Positions 1 to 9,413 of a stretch of DNA of 44,664 nucleotides are shown here, one piece after another (position 1 is the first letter of the stretch; every line of letters starts with the position of its first letter). This DNA comes from Chloromonas sp. AAM2 (Eukaryota > Chlorophyta > Chlorophyceae > Chlamydomonadales > Chlamydomonadaceae). Where the stretch lies: positions 1,987-46,650 of the forward strand of contig QAXH01006136.1 of assembly GCA_004335635.1 (NCBI GenBank), given 5' to 3'. Made by a program: the position numbers and the translations under genes. The notes beneath the pieces were generated by a model that did no database searches, was not told where the DNA came from, and worked only from the letters and a program-made list of their open reading frames with translations.

Positions 1-362
1 GCAAATATATATTACCAGGCATCGTGGCTGCAATGTTGAATGACGTTGCAACGTTGAAACACACAAATCACAGGAGGAGAGGGACTCCAGCCCGTCCAAC
101 CTACAAGTGAAGGGAATTACGACACACCGCCATGGTAATGGTGGTGGTCACCCCTCGAGGTACTATCCTCATGTGATTGCTGCTCGCTGTGAGTAAAGCA
201 TTTGTCAACTCAGGCCTGGGTGCATCTCAGCACCTCCACCACTCGCAATTAATAAGTCTGCCAAAACGAAAGAGCCCCTGCATTGTTATCAATCCTGATC
301 ACCAGGCGATCCTATTCCTATCGCCTGATCAGCCGACCCACATGGCCAAGCACTGGGCATGA
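1..362. other. 3' flank of the double UMP/CMP kinase gene
   Basis: This stretch lies downstream of the minus-strand kinase stop and would hold its 3' UTR. I see no coding exon and no TGTAA polyadenylation motif on the minus strand. A phrase at about 79-105 (GGGACTCCAGCCCGTCCAAC) resembles one at 4090-4110, too weakly to call a repeat family. Confidence 0.4.
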
Positions 363-1742
363 TCACACGGCCAGAGGAGCGATGGGATCGAGCGCCTTTT
401 GCACCTCAATGAACACTTCGTCAGGAGGTGCCACTGCGCTGATAACGTGCGCAAGGCCCTTGGTCGCGTAGTGATCCTTGACCGGCAGGCTCTGCTCCAC
501 GAACGTCGTGAAGCGTTTGCGGATTGTCTCCGCGTTGTCGTCTGCGCGACCGCTGGTCTTGCCGCGCTCGATGAGGCGCTTCTCCATCTCCTCCTCGGGA
601 CAGTCGAAGAACAGCACAGCCTTAGGCAGGCCGATGCTCTTCTCGAACACATCAGCCTGGTCGAGCGCCCTGAGAAGTGGCAAGCGTGCGGCAGGTTGAG
701 GAAAGCCAGACAAGCACTTTGGTGACTTGCAAACCCGGTGTTGCTCAGTCGCAGCTGACGAATGCAGACTTCACAACCTGTCATGATCTGTTGATGCTTA
801 GAATTCCAATTCCAAGTGCCTGCACGAGCTCGCCAGGCAGAATTACGACTGTAGTTGCTTGCAGTTGAATCGCAGCCTGCACCTGCCGCAGCCCTGTGGC
901 ACATGCTTTCTATCCCGCTGATCATAATATGGCATGGCGGCGTTACCTTGGAAAACCATCGATGAGAAAGAAAGCGCCGCCACTCTTGATCATCGCGTTC
1001 TTGAGCAGCTGAATGGTGACGCTGACTGGCACGAGCTTGCCCTCGGTCATCAGTGTGTTGCAGGTCTGGCCCACTGCACTGCCGCTCTTGACCTCATCAC
1101 GCAGCAGGTCGCCGGCTGACAGGTGCACAACTCCCTGGTAGCGGGCCTTGATGCGGTCGCATTGGGTTCCCTTGCCGCAGCCGGGGCCACCTGAGGATTA
1201 CATTGAAGGAGGAAACCATAAGCACGTGTGTCTGAATTGACCGTGTGTCAAAACCGCAGCTCTGAATTATCCTGGCAGCGTGGCTGACATCCGTATCAGA
1301 ATGCCAGCTTCGGAACTAAATCTCGAAGAAGCAAAGTTGACAATAGGCACCTGACAGGGCAGCACAAGGTTGCAGGCCTCACAAGTCACTGCCATGGACA
1401 CTACCAGGCATTAGGGACAATCCCTTTGCAATGTGCATGTTGGATCGCTCAGCCGTACTTTACAGTACAGAGCATATCCTGACCGTTTCACCCTGCCCCT
1501 TCAAGGATAGTCGAGCGGGATACAACGCCTGCTGGGCGGAGAATGCTTCTTTAAAGAGCAGAATGCACAGACCACCACGTCACATGCGCAGGGGGCCAAC
1601 CTTGAGGCGGCCCTTTAACCGGGTAAGCTAAACCCTAGCATTCACTGCACCGGCTCTACCAAGGGTATCACTCACCCAGTACGAAGATAACCAATGAGTC
1701 AGCGGGCAGTTCACCAGCCACTGCAGGCACCACTAGCTCCTC
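363..1742 (-). other. Second UMP/CMP kinase domain (exons 5-7)
   Basis: Exon 5 starts [10 protein letters not shown] with no methionine of its own. It is preceded by a TGCAG acceptor in phase 0, which supports its being the C-terminal half of a fusion. Exon 6 repeats the P-loop block; the exon end differs from domain 1 at KSGGAFF versus KSGGKVF. Exon 7 carries [11 protein letters not shown] and the LID, and ends [10 protein letters not shown] before a TGA. There is no S/E/A/K tail here. No key residue is missing, so both halves look catalytically competent. Confidence 0.78.
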
Positions 1743-3900
1743 CTGCACTGCCGCCTGCGCTGGAGCCTGCAACGCGAAAGTACAGAGTGTCAGGTGTTTT
1801 ACATGGTTCAGGTGTTCAGAGCATGAACGTTACAAGCAGGTGTTTTGGTATAACAAACACAACCGTGGCAGATTAGCAACTTGTTTGCTATCTCGCTGTG
1901 CTGCACTTCATGAACTCAAGACTTGGTCATACCAAGATGGAAGGCACCTGCTGCATACTGGTGTGTGTGTATATATACATATATACATTGACAACTGCGA
2001 AATCCTAAGGTACACCCTAGGTACACCCTAGGTACACCCTGTTGGGATACACCGGTTGCTCCAGGTGTTTTCAAGTAAGTATGATTCTGTAGGACATATT
2101 GGATGGAGACCGAAAGCATGTGAAGAGCCGCGCCGTGTACACTCACCTCGGTCTGCTTGGCCTCGCTCTCCTTCGCCTCGCTTTCCTGGGCCTCGCTCTG
2201 CTTTGCCTCGGTCTGCTGAGTCAGGAGCGGGTCCAGCACCTCAGCGACCTTGGCGAACACTTCATCAGGAGGTGCCACCGCGCTGATCACAAAGGCGTTG
2301 CCCTTCGCTCCGTAGTGATCCTTGACCGGCAGGCTCTGCTCCACGAAGGTCGTGAAGCGTTTGCGGATTGTCTCCGCGTTGTCGTCTGCGCGACCGCTGG
2401 TCTTGCCGCGCTCGATGAGGCGCTTCTCCATCTCCTCCTCGGGACAGTCGAAGAACAGCACAGCCTTGGGCAGGCCAATGTCTTGTTCGAAAACGTGCGC
2501 CTGGTCGAGCGCCCTGCGTGGTGGTGGCCAACACGGCATTTCCCTTGGCAGCATTCCCTGGATATCCAAGGTGGGACTATGCCTGGCAGCACACGAATTA
2601 CTCACGCGCGAGCAGGATTAGCAGGCTACACTTACTGCACTCAGCCTGGGCACTGACAACAGTTGAGGCAAACCGAAACAGAAAGGTATCTGGTGGACTG
2701 AACATGTGAGTACATGGTGACGGTTGAAATGTTGACTTGCCTTGTTGCAATTCCAATACCCATCGCTAGGTATGAGGCACTGCAAGATGCTGCATGGCTA
2801 GCTAGTGTGGCGAAGTTTCTTCAGCAATGAGCCTCTCACCTTGGGAATCCATCAATGAGGAAGACCTTTCCTCCACTCTTAATCATCGCGTTCTTGAGCA
2901 GCTGGATGGTGACGCTGACTGGCACGAGCTTGCCCTCGGTCATCAGTGTGTTGCAGGTCTGGCCCACTGCGCTGCCGCTCTTGACCTCATCACGCAACAG
3001 GTCGCCCGCTGACAGGTGCACAACTCCCTGGTAGCGGGCCTTGATGCGGTCGCACTGGGTTCCCTTGCCGCAGCCAGGGCCACCTGAGGGACACAGGCAA
3101 AGAATCAAGCAACCTGCTCAAGTCAAGCAACCTGTGGGCTAGTGTGTGCCGCTACAAGAGGCACTGCACACCACCTGCAGGCTCGAGCCCTGATCAAGAA
3201 AGAACACGAGTGCGTCTGCAACAGGATGAAGAGCAAGAAGCAACAGGAGCTTGTGAAGAGCAAAAAGCAACAGAGGCTTGTGAAGAGCTTGTGGTAGTTA
3301 CTAAAACACCCAATCGTGCGCTGGGCTTGCAGGGGCTGTGCCGCTTGATTGCCAAGTGCATGCGACTGCAGCGCAACCGCCTCGCGCATGGACTGCTGGT
3401 GGGTCAGGTCAACTTCAACAACGCAAGAATGACTATCTCTCAAGGCCATGAGCATGGAGCGGCCTGTGTATCGGAAGTCGGACTTACACATGCGAAGAGC
3501 ACTCACCTAGAACAAAAATCACAAGTGCGTCAGCAGGCAGGCTGCCAGACACTGCGGGTACAATCAGCTCGTCCTGCGCAGACAATCATGGCTCGCTTGA
3601 GTGCATCTGGTGCATACATCTCGTGCATCTCGAGCATGCGACATGCAAAGTCAGACGGTCCGGTGCGAAATTGGTCGTGAACTCCCCAAACGCTGCTACA
3701 TCGTACTCTATAGCCTTTACATTAGGCCATCGCGCTCAATCACGTCAATTAAAGCGAGCGGAAGCGAGACCATCACGCACCTTTCCGGTACCCTCCACTT
3801 TTGTGATCGCCTTCGAATCACCATTTGCTTCTGCCTTCTTGGGTTCAGGAGGGAGAATTCCTCCTTCCCTGGTGGCTGGCTGGGAAGTCCCACAGCCCAT
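363..3900 (-). CDS. Tandem double-domain UMP/CMP kinase with lipidation-type N-terminus
   Basis: Seven exons, read from high to low coordinates: 3900-3781, 3573-3507, 3083-2840, 2513-2147, 1742-1676, 1190-947, 669-363. They total 1416 nt, or 471 residues. Each half carries a full short-LID NMP kinase: P-loop GGPGCGKGT (residues about 63-71 and 289-297), NMP-binding [27 protein letters not shown] and LID motif GRADDN. These are the marks of UMP/CMP kinases, which make UDP/CDP from UMP/CMP with ATP. The halves share identical exon lengths (67 and 244 nt) and splice phases. The first half ends in a charged Q/S/E/A/K linker, then a clean GTGAGT donor at 2146 in phase 0 that fits the phase-0 acceptor at 1743, so I read one fused gene. 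The start MGCGTS offers Gly2 for myristoylation and Cys3 for palmitoylation, suggesting membrane or ciliary attachment (inferred). Alternative: two separate genes, the first reading through to a stop at 1916. Confidence 0.82.
2008..2040. repeat. 11-bp tandem repeat, 3 units, beside a GT/AT microsatellite
   Basis: The unit AGGTACACCCT occurs three times, just after a GTGTGTGTATATATACATATATACAT tract at about 1962-1988. Both lie in the intron joining the two kinase halves. Confidence 0.8.
2147..3573 (-). other. First UMP/CMP kinase domain plus linker (exons 2-4)
   Basis: Exon 2 starts [10 protein letters not shown] and ends VIFVLG. Exon 3 holds the P-loop and NMP-binding region up to FPR. Exon 4 carries the core strand [11 protein letters not shown], the LID and the C-terminal helix, then a linker of repeated S/Q-E-A-K/Q units coded by a short imperfect repeat at about 2150-2215. 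The intron at 3084-3506 holds an imperfect ~33-nt tandem duplication near 3227-3292 (GAAGAGCAAGAAGCAACAG-like). All catalytic motifs are intact. Confidence 0.8.
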
Positions 3901-4800
3901 AGTGTGCGGACTTAAGTGTCTTCGTACGGTCGGCTCCCCGGCTTGGCAGAGACAGAGGCGTAGGCTGACCACAGACTACAAAGATTAGTTGCGTGATGTT
4001 GATGCTGCCGCGTATGTGCAGGCCCCAGATGCATGCATGTGCGTGCACGTCTCGAGACGTTTCTCCGTACAGCTTTTGCATGGGGGGAGGGACTCCAACC
4101 CTTCCACATGCAAGCACACTTTCACACGCATGCGTGCAAAAATGCGTAGAAAAAGGACAGACATGTATCACAAGGAGAGAGCTGTTTACTCGACCAGCTC
4201 AGCCAGCTTGTCATCTTTCCTGGCAGCGTCTACAATATCCCTTAAACCCAATAGAGTCCTCCCACATCCTCGCCCAGAAATAATGCTTTCAGAGTCACAA
4301 GAAAGCATATACTGCCAGCGCCACCAACTGTCCCAGACCCGTACTGCTCTTACTTATTTCTTGTGTCCAGTCCACATACTGGCATCCAACAAGCCTATGT
4401 TGTGAAGGCTCATTGAAGGCATTACATGCTCGAGATAAACACAGTCAAGGGTCGATGATAATTACACTCAACATCACACTGCACAAGCGGTGTGTTGCCC
4501 ATTGTACAGGTGCTCAAGCCCACACTGATCAGGGTCATTGGGTCACATGCAGTACCTAGAGCCATTGGTTAACACTGCCCTAAGGTGCCGATTGTCAGGG
4601 AGTTCTTGATTGACTCAAGGGCAGGCTGTGCACGTCAAGTCCAAACATCACCAGTGCCTGTCAGGCTTTAGCTCAGGCATATCTGTCACGTCAATATCTC
4701 CACCAAAAACCAACAAAAAAGGAATCATATGTGCTTTGATTTCGGGCGGACTGCAACCTAACAATGTTCTACGACTGCAAAACGAGGAGGCGCCAAGGTG
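3901..4800. other. Intergenic: kinase promoter side / NOLC1 3' side
   Basis: Both flanking genes run on the minus strand, so this is the kinase 5' region and the NOLC1-like 3' UTR. I see no convincing coding exon. The kinase frame is open upstream to an ATG at 3972, but MGCGTS at 3900 is the better start because it is the recognisable lipidation motif and nothing upstream resembles a protein domain. Confidence 0.5.
4462..4466 (-). promoter_or_regulatory. Possible TGTAA polyadenylation signal of the NOLC1-like gene
   Basis: On the minus strand this reads TGTAA, the usual green-algal polyadenylation motif, about 335 nt after the stop at 4801. A 5-mer occurs often by chance. Confidence 0.3.
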
Positions 4801-7667
4801 TCATTCGTCATCGCTGTCAGCAAACTTGATAGACATGGTGGCATTAGGATCAATCAGCCCGCCTTTGTATGTGCCTCGTTTCTTCTTGGTCTTCTCATGG
4901 CGGAAATCCCTGCAGAGCCAGTAGACAAGGAAGCGCGTTGGTGTTCATGGCAATAGCCAGCCAAGCCTCTGCCTTGCAGACATCACAGTACATACACTGC
5001 CGCATGGCACCTAGCATGCACATACCCTGCCAACGACCTCAACAACCAAAGGCAACAACCACCAGTGCATTAAGGTTCAAAAAGATAAAGACATTTCAGA
5101 GTCTCAAATCGTGCAGTAGCTGTTCTGGGCCTCGGGGTTGGAGTCTCAAGTAAGAACGGCTGGGGACTACGCCCAATGACCCGCATGGCTGTGTCACGGA
5201 GATTGCGGTGGTTTGGCGGTGCGCAATTGATGTGCTCATGCACCTACTGTTTTGTCATTGTTCATTGCAACGCTGTGCAATACCATGGCAACATGGCCAA
5301 TGCTGGCTTGCCTACGTGTAAGCCCATTAGGCCGCTACGTTCAGCCGCCTGGGGGCGCTTTAGAGTCGCAGCACTGCCCCCACTCACCAACCCTCGACAA
5401 AAACGCTACTGGACGGATTCTGTCAGTGTCCAGAGCCACACATGCATACGAAAACGTTTACTGAAGTTCTTGAACAACGCTCCATCCTTGACATCCAGAT
5501 GCACTCACTTGCCGCGCACGGCTCCCAGGATTTGTTGCGCCTTGTAGCCCCAGCCTGCCTGTCCAAAGGTGGCCTCGTAGTGGTTGTCCCAGGCGCCCGC
5601 CTTGCCCAGCCACTGCTCAGCGTCCACGCGCTGGAAGACCTTGCCCTGCAATCAACGCACCACCCACGCCTGTGTGACGTGACCTGGGATCATTTCGTGA
5701 ACTGCGCTGGCTACCTGCGCCTTTCGCCTGTCTTCCAGTGAAAGCACCGAGCACAGGCTGGTGGAAAACGCTCAAACTATCTTAACGCTTTCAGTCGCCC
5801 GGCTCTTGACAGCGTTCTGCCATTCTTGTGGCACACGTATGATGCTCAGGTCTGCCTTTGGCATCTGCCCAGGCTGCCTCGGCTCTTCTCACAGCGCCTT
5901 GCACCACCCCATATCCGGGCTGCCCAGCGCCTTGCACCACCCCATATCCGGGCTGCCCAGTCCGGGCTGCCCAGCGCCTTGCATCATCCCATATCCGGGC
6001 TGCCCAGCGCCTTGCATCACCTCCATATCCGGGCTGCCCAGCGCCTTGCATCACCCCCATATCCGGGCTGCCCAGCGCCTTGCACCACCCCATATCCGGG
6101 CTGCCCAGCGCCCCATATCCGGGCTGCCCAGCGCCTTGCATCACCCCATACCCGGGCTGCCCTGGCACCCCGCCCCACACACACTCGGCCCGCTCCGTCA
6201 ATGACCGCAGCAACCAGGCATGAAGCGAAGCATGAGAGGCCGAGATGCGACCAGGAGACGTTTCCTTGCCCCAAATCTGCACGGCTTACCTTGCTTTTGT
6301 TGCTTGCGGGTGCACTGTCAGGCGCCTGGGCCACCTCTTCCTCCTCCGCCTGCTCTTGCGCCTGCTCTTCCACTGCCTCAGGCTCTGCTGCAGCTGGCTG
6401 CTCCTCGCCACTCTTCTCACTCTTCTCACCCTTTTCTTTTTTCTTCTTTTTTTTCACCAGCTCTGCTGCTGGGGACGCCTCTGCTGCTGGTGCTGGCTCC
6501 GCGTCCGCAGGCTGCTCAGCAACATCATCTTGCTGCTTCCGCTTCTTATCCTTTTTGCTCTTCTTTGCAGGGGCTGGCTTATCTTCCCCTGGCTCAGCTG
6601 TCACCTGCTCAACTGGGGCTGGTGCTGCGGCTGCGGCTGCTGCGGCTGCTTCTGCTTTCTTATCCTTTTTGCTCTTCTTTATAGGAGCTGGTTCACCGTC
6701 CTCTGGCTCAGCTGATTTTTGCTGGGCTGGTGCCGGTGCTGTGGCTGCTGCGGCTGCAGCTGCTTCTGCCTTCTTTTCCTTTTTCTTCTTGTTCTTTCCC
6801 TTTGCAGGCTCCCCATTGGCAGTCTCAGCTGCTGCTGGTTCTGCTGCTGTTGCTCCAGTTGCAGTCTCACCTGCTGCCGCTGCTGCTTTGTTTGCATTCT
6901 TAGAAGCTTTCTTAGACGCCTTCCCTTTGTCAGCACTGGCCTCAGCCACTATTGCCGACTCCTTCGCTTTGCCATTTTCATGAGAGCCATTAGCTGCTAC
7001 GGACGCAACTGCCTCCTCTGCCGCAGTGGCCTGTTTTTCCTGCTTCTTCTTCTTGCTTGGCTTGGCGGCTGGGTCAGCTGGCTCATTGGTAGTGTCGTCT
7101 GTTGGCTCCTGGCCTTCAGCCTTGCGCTTGGCAGATTTGCCATCTGCGAATTAATACGCTCGTATTCAATCAGGGGGGGAGGGAAGGCAGGAGAATGAGC
7201 ACACGCAGACCAAACTTGAGCAATGTACAGTTGGGATGCAAAAGCCGTGCATCCATTGCCATACCCACACCGGCTGCTTAGATGCAGGGGCATGCAATGC
7301 TTTGCTCACCCTTCTTGTTCTTTTTTGTCTTCACAGCACCATTCTGTGCGTGCTCCTCCTCCTGAGCGGCAGCAGGGGTTGCCTCTTCAGCCTGCACTGG
7401 CGGCGCATGGGCGGCACAGATGCAACCTAGCCGTATTGATGCATGAAGCACTTCGCCACGTTGCGGTGAACAATGACGCTGTCTAAATAAGAATCCACCT
7501 GCGGTCTCCTGTGTCAAGAAGTTTGCTCTGCCCCATGCAAACGACGTTGTCAAGCGAAGGAGCATGGCAAGGAGTACATTTCAAGCAAAAACTCAAGCGT
7601 GAAAACGCATCCATACCTCGACTGGTGCCTCCACCTGCTTCTGCTTGTCCTTTCCCTTCTTTGCCAT
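4801..7667 (-). CDS. NOLC1: NOLC1/Nopp140/SRP40-family nucleolar phosphoprotein
   Basis: Five exons: 7667-7617, 7391-7310, 7143-6290, 5645-5509, 4909-4801. They total 1233 nt, or 410 residues. It starts MAKKGKDKQKQ. Residues about 18-329 are low complexity, alternating Lys blocks (KKSKKDKK), poly-Ala/Pro tracts and acidic Glu runs, as in Nopp140/SRP40 phosphoproteins. The C-terminus (about 330-410) is a clear SRP40_C domain: VFQRVDAEQW, WDNHYEATFG, GWGYKAQQIL, then across a phase-2 intron FRHEKTKKKRGTY and IKFADSDDE followed by TGA. The family acts as a nucleolar/Cajal-body chaperone for snoRNPs and pol I, and is phosphorylated by CK2. The usual N-terminal LisH motif of animal and yeast Nopp140 is not visible. 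The start was chosen because the first exon joins in phase 0 and a basic N-terminus fits. Confidence 0.85.
5893..6165. repeat. Minisatellite, ~33-36-bp unit, about 8 copies, inside a NOLC1 intron
   Basis: The core CATATCCGGGCTGCCCAGCG with CCTTGCATCAC or CCTTGCACCAC recurs about eight times, with one short unit lacking part of the spacer. It lies wholly within the 644-nt intron 5646-6289. It is GC-rich and keeps reading frames open on both strands, producing spurious long ORFs. Confidence 0.9.
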
Positions 7668-8105
7668 TTGAAGCCCTATGTGGGTTTGCACAATCACGGA
7701 CAATTGATGAGTGCTGCTTTGCCACAGTACTGTAGTGCAGCAGCAGCAGCCGTCGCCAAGCCTTTGCGGCGCCGGCCGGTTAGTGGCCGTTTGTGAAGGG
7801 GTTTCACTGACCGGCCGGATAGGTCATGAAATTTCAATGCGTACAGGATGTCTATCACAACAGCGTCCCTTTAAACCCAGTAATCCCCGTCCTGTTGCTT
7901 ACGGAGTTACATCTACTAGCATCCACCATCACCACCACTGCCCTTACTTATTTCATGTCCAGTCCACATATCCATGCACCTCCATGCAAATCTGGAGCAT
8001 GCACATCTGGAGGAGGCGTGCACTCCACAGTTGCTTGCTGATAGAACACGCCATGTGAACATGCATCAACAGATGGCATGACCTGACCTAACTGACCAGC
8101 AAAGA

Positions 8106-8380
8106 AGTTTGCCAGTTCTTGGGACAATTCCTGGGAATATCGCCAGGAACCAGTGTTGGTGATGTGTGTTGTGATTGTAAAATGTGATTGGGTATACTGT
8201 GGATTTTGCGATTTTCACAGGGGTGTGTGTGTGTGTGTGTCAATCGCACACGGTGTGAACAGCGGTGTGAACATCGCGCACAGAGGAAGAAGCAGGACTA
8301 GCTGTGTTACCGGTCCATTCAGAGATGGTTCCACCACGTCACTGTCCATCTCACAGGAATTTTCCCAGAACTGGCAAACT
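8106..8380. mobile_element. Possible small inverted-repeat (MITE-like) element
   Basis: The left arm AGTTTGCCAGTTCTTGGGA (8106-8124) is matched in inverse complement by TCCCAGAACTGGCAAACT (8363-8380), with one extra T on the left. The 275-bp span has no coding capacity. A following phrase, TTCCTGGGA-TATC, occurs directly at 8128-8158 and 8392-8422. Related copies lie at 29891-29940 and 28003-28020. No target-site duplication could be confirmed by eye. Confidence 0.4.
8223..8240. repeat. (GT)n microsatellite
   Basis: Nine GT dinucleotides, flanked by further GTGTGAAC-type phrases to about 8275. Confidence 0.9.
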
Positions 8381-9259
8381 TTCTTTTGGCCGCTTCCTGG
8401 GAGTATCACTGGAACTGGTGTTGTAAACCACTGCAATGTGTGGAAAGCTGCCTGGCAGTAGGGGCAGGGCGATGGCAAGCGCAACAGGCAAGGCGTTGAC
8501 ACTTTCCATGAATTGACTGGCTGAGTTTGAGACTGAGTTTGAGAGTTCAGCCTGGCAATGTCATGTGTGAAACCGTGTGCCAATTGTGTGCCAACAGTAC
8601 AGTACATGGCCTCAGATGAATCTTTCAGCTTTTGGTCATTGCACAGTTCGATGTGTACGGCCAACACAAGGAGCACATGCAGCGTCCTTCCCTTGCTTGT
8701 CATACTCTGTCATAAGTTGTCAAGGTTTACCAAGTACTTGGCATGTGTGGTACCAGATCTGCGCACCAGATCCTGAATGACGATGTTGTGCTGTCTCATA
8801 ATGTATTCAAGTTGTGATGTCTCGTAACGGGCAAGGAATTTTCACACATTGGTACAATTTTACGTGAAATATAGCTGGAAATTCTGTCAATGGTTAGTAG
8901 ATTAAGATTGTCCCAGGACTGGAACGTTGTTTTTGCACAGTCCATCTGGTTGTGCTGAATTGCAGCAGAAAGCAAAATCAGCCTAATCTGGTTTGACTCC
9001 CTGGCTTACAACATACTACGCATGTGAATGAAAAACGGCTGCTCCAAGCTGTCACACAACCGACTCTGCTCTTAGTTGGCTGTCTCGCGTTCCCAGACTG
9101 GACATAACTTTAACGATCACGCATGGGCAGAGGCCCAGCCAACCGTACTCAACAAGCTACCCTGGTTGAAATGGCAAGCACACCATGCAGGGAGGTGCTT
9201 CTCACCGTGCCTGGTTTAGCAAGTTGTCAGTGTCAATCTAGAACAAACATGTATGTCGA

Positions 9260-9264
9260 TTACA
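9260..9264 (-). promoter_or_regulatory. Possible TGTAA polyadenylation signal of the exonuclease gene
   Basis: On the minus strand TGTAA lies about 150 nt past the stop at 9414, a normal distance. A second one lies at 9006-9010. Confidence 0.35.
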
Positions 9265-9413
9265 TCAGGGGGGTTCACAAGAAGAACGTGTTTGGGTTGA
9301 ATACAAGCCTCTCCATCTGGCCAGGCAGGCAGGCTGGTAAACCATTCTGGCGTTGGCCACTCGGTGACAAAGCTTGATTGGCTCTGATGTAAGCATCTAA
9401 GCTGCTGTGAGTC

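Larger units (their letters stand above)
7668..9413. other. Intergenic: NOLC1 promoter side / exonuclease 3' side
   Basis: About 1.7 kb without a supported exon on either strand. It holds a (GT)9 microsatellite (8223-8240), an inverted-repeat element (8106-8380) and CA/TG-rich DNA. Immediately upstream of the NOLC1 start is a short CAG run at about 7739-7752. Confidence 0.5.

Noticed and set aside
1916..2146. In-frame continuation of the first kinase half to a stop at 1916
   Set aside because: It begins exactly at a GTGAGT donor and translates microsatellite and low-complexity DNA; splicing to the phase-matched second kinase half is more likely.
4080..4170. tRNA-like GGTTGGAGTCC box on the minus strand (also weakly near 75-105 and 5135-5150)
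   Set aside because: The B-box-like phrase lacks the conserved C, no matching A box or cloverleaf could be drawn, and the flanks do not pair.
5826..6983. 385-residue plus-strand open frame
   Set aside because: It is the antisense of the Lys/Ala/Glu-rich NOLC1 exon joined to the intronic minisatellite; its Ser/Ala/Phe/Leu-rich content is the complement of real coding sequence.
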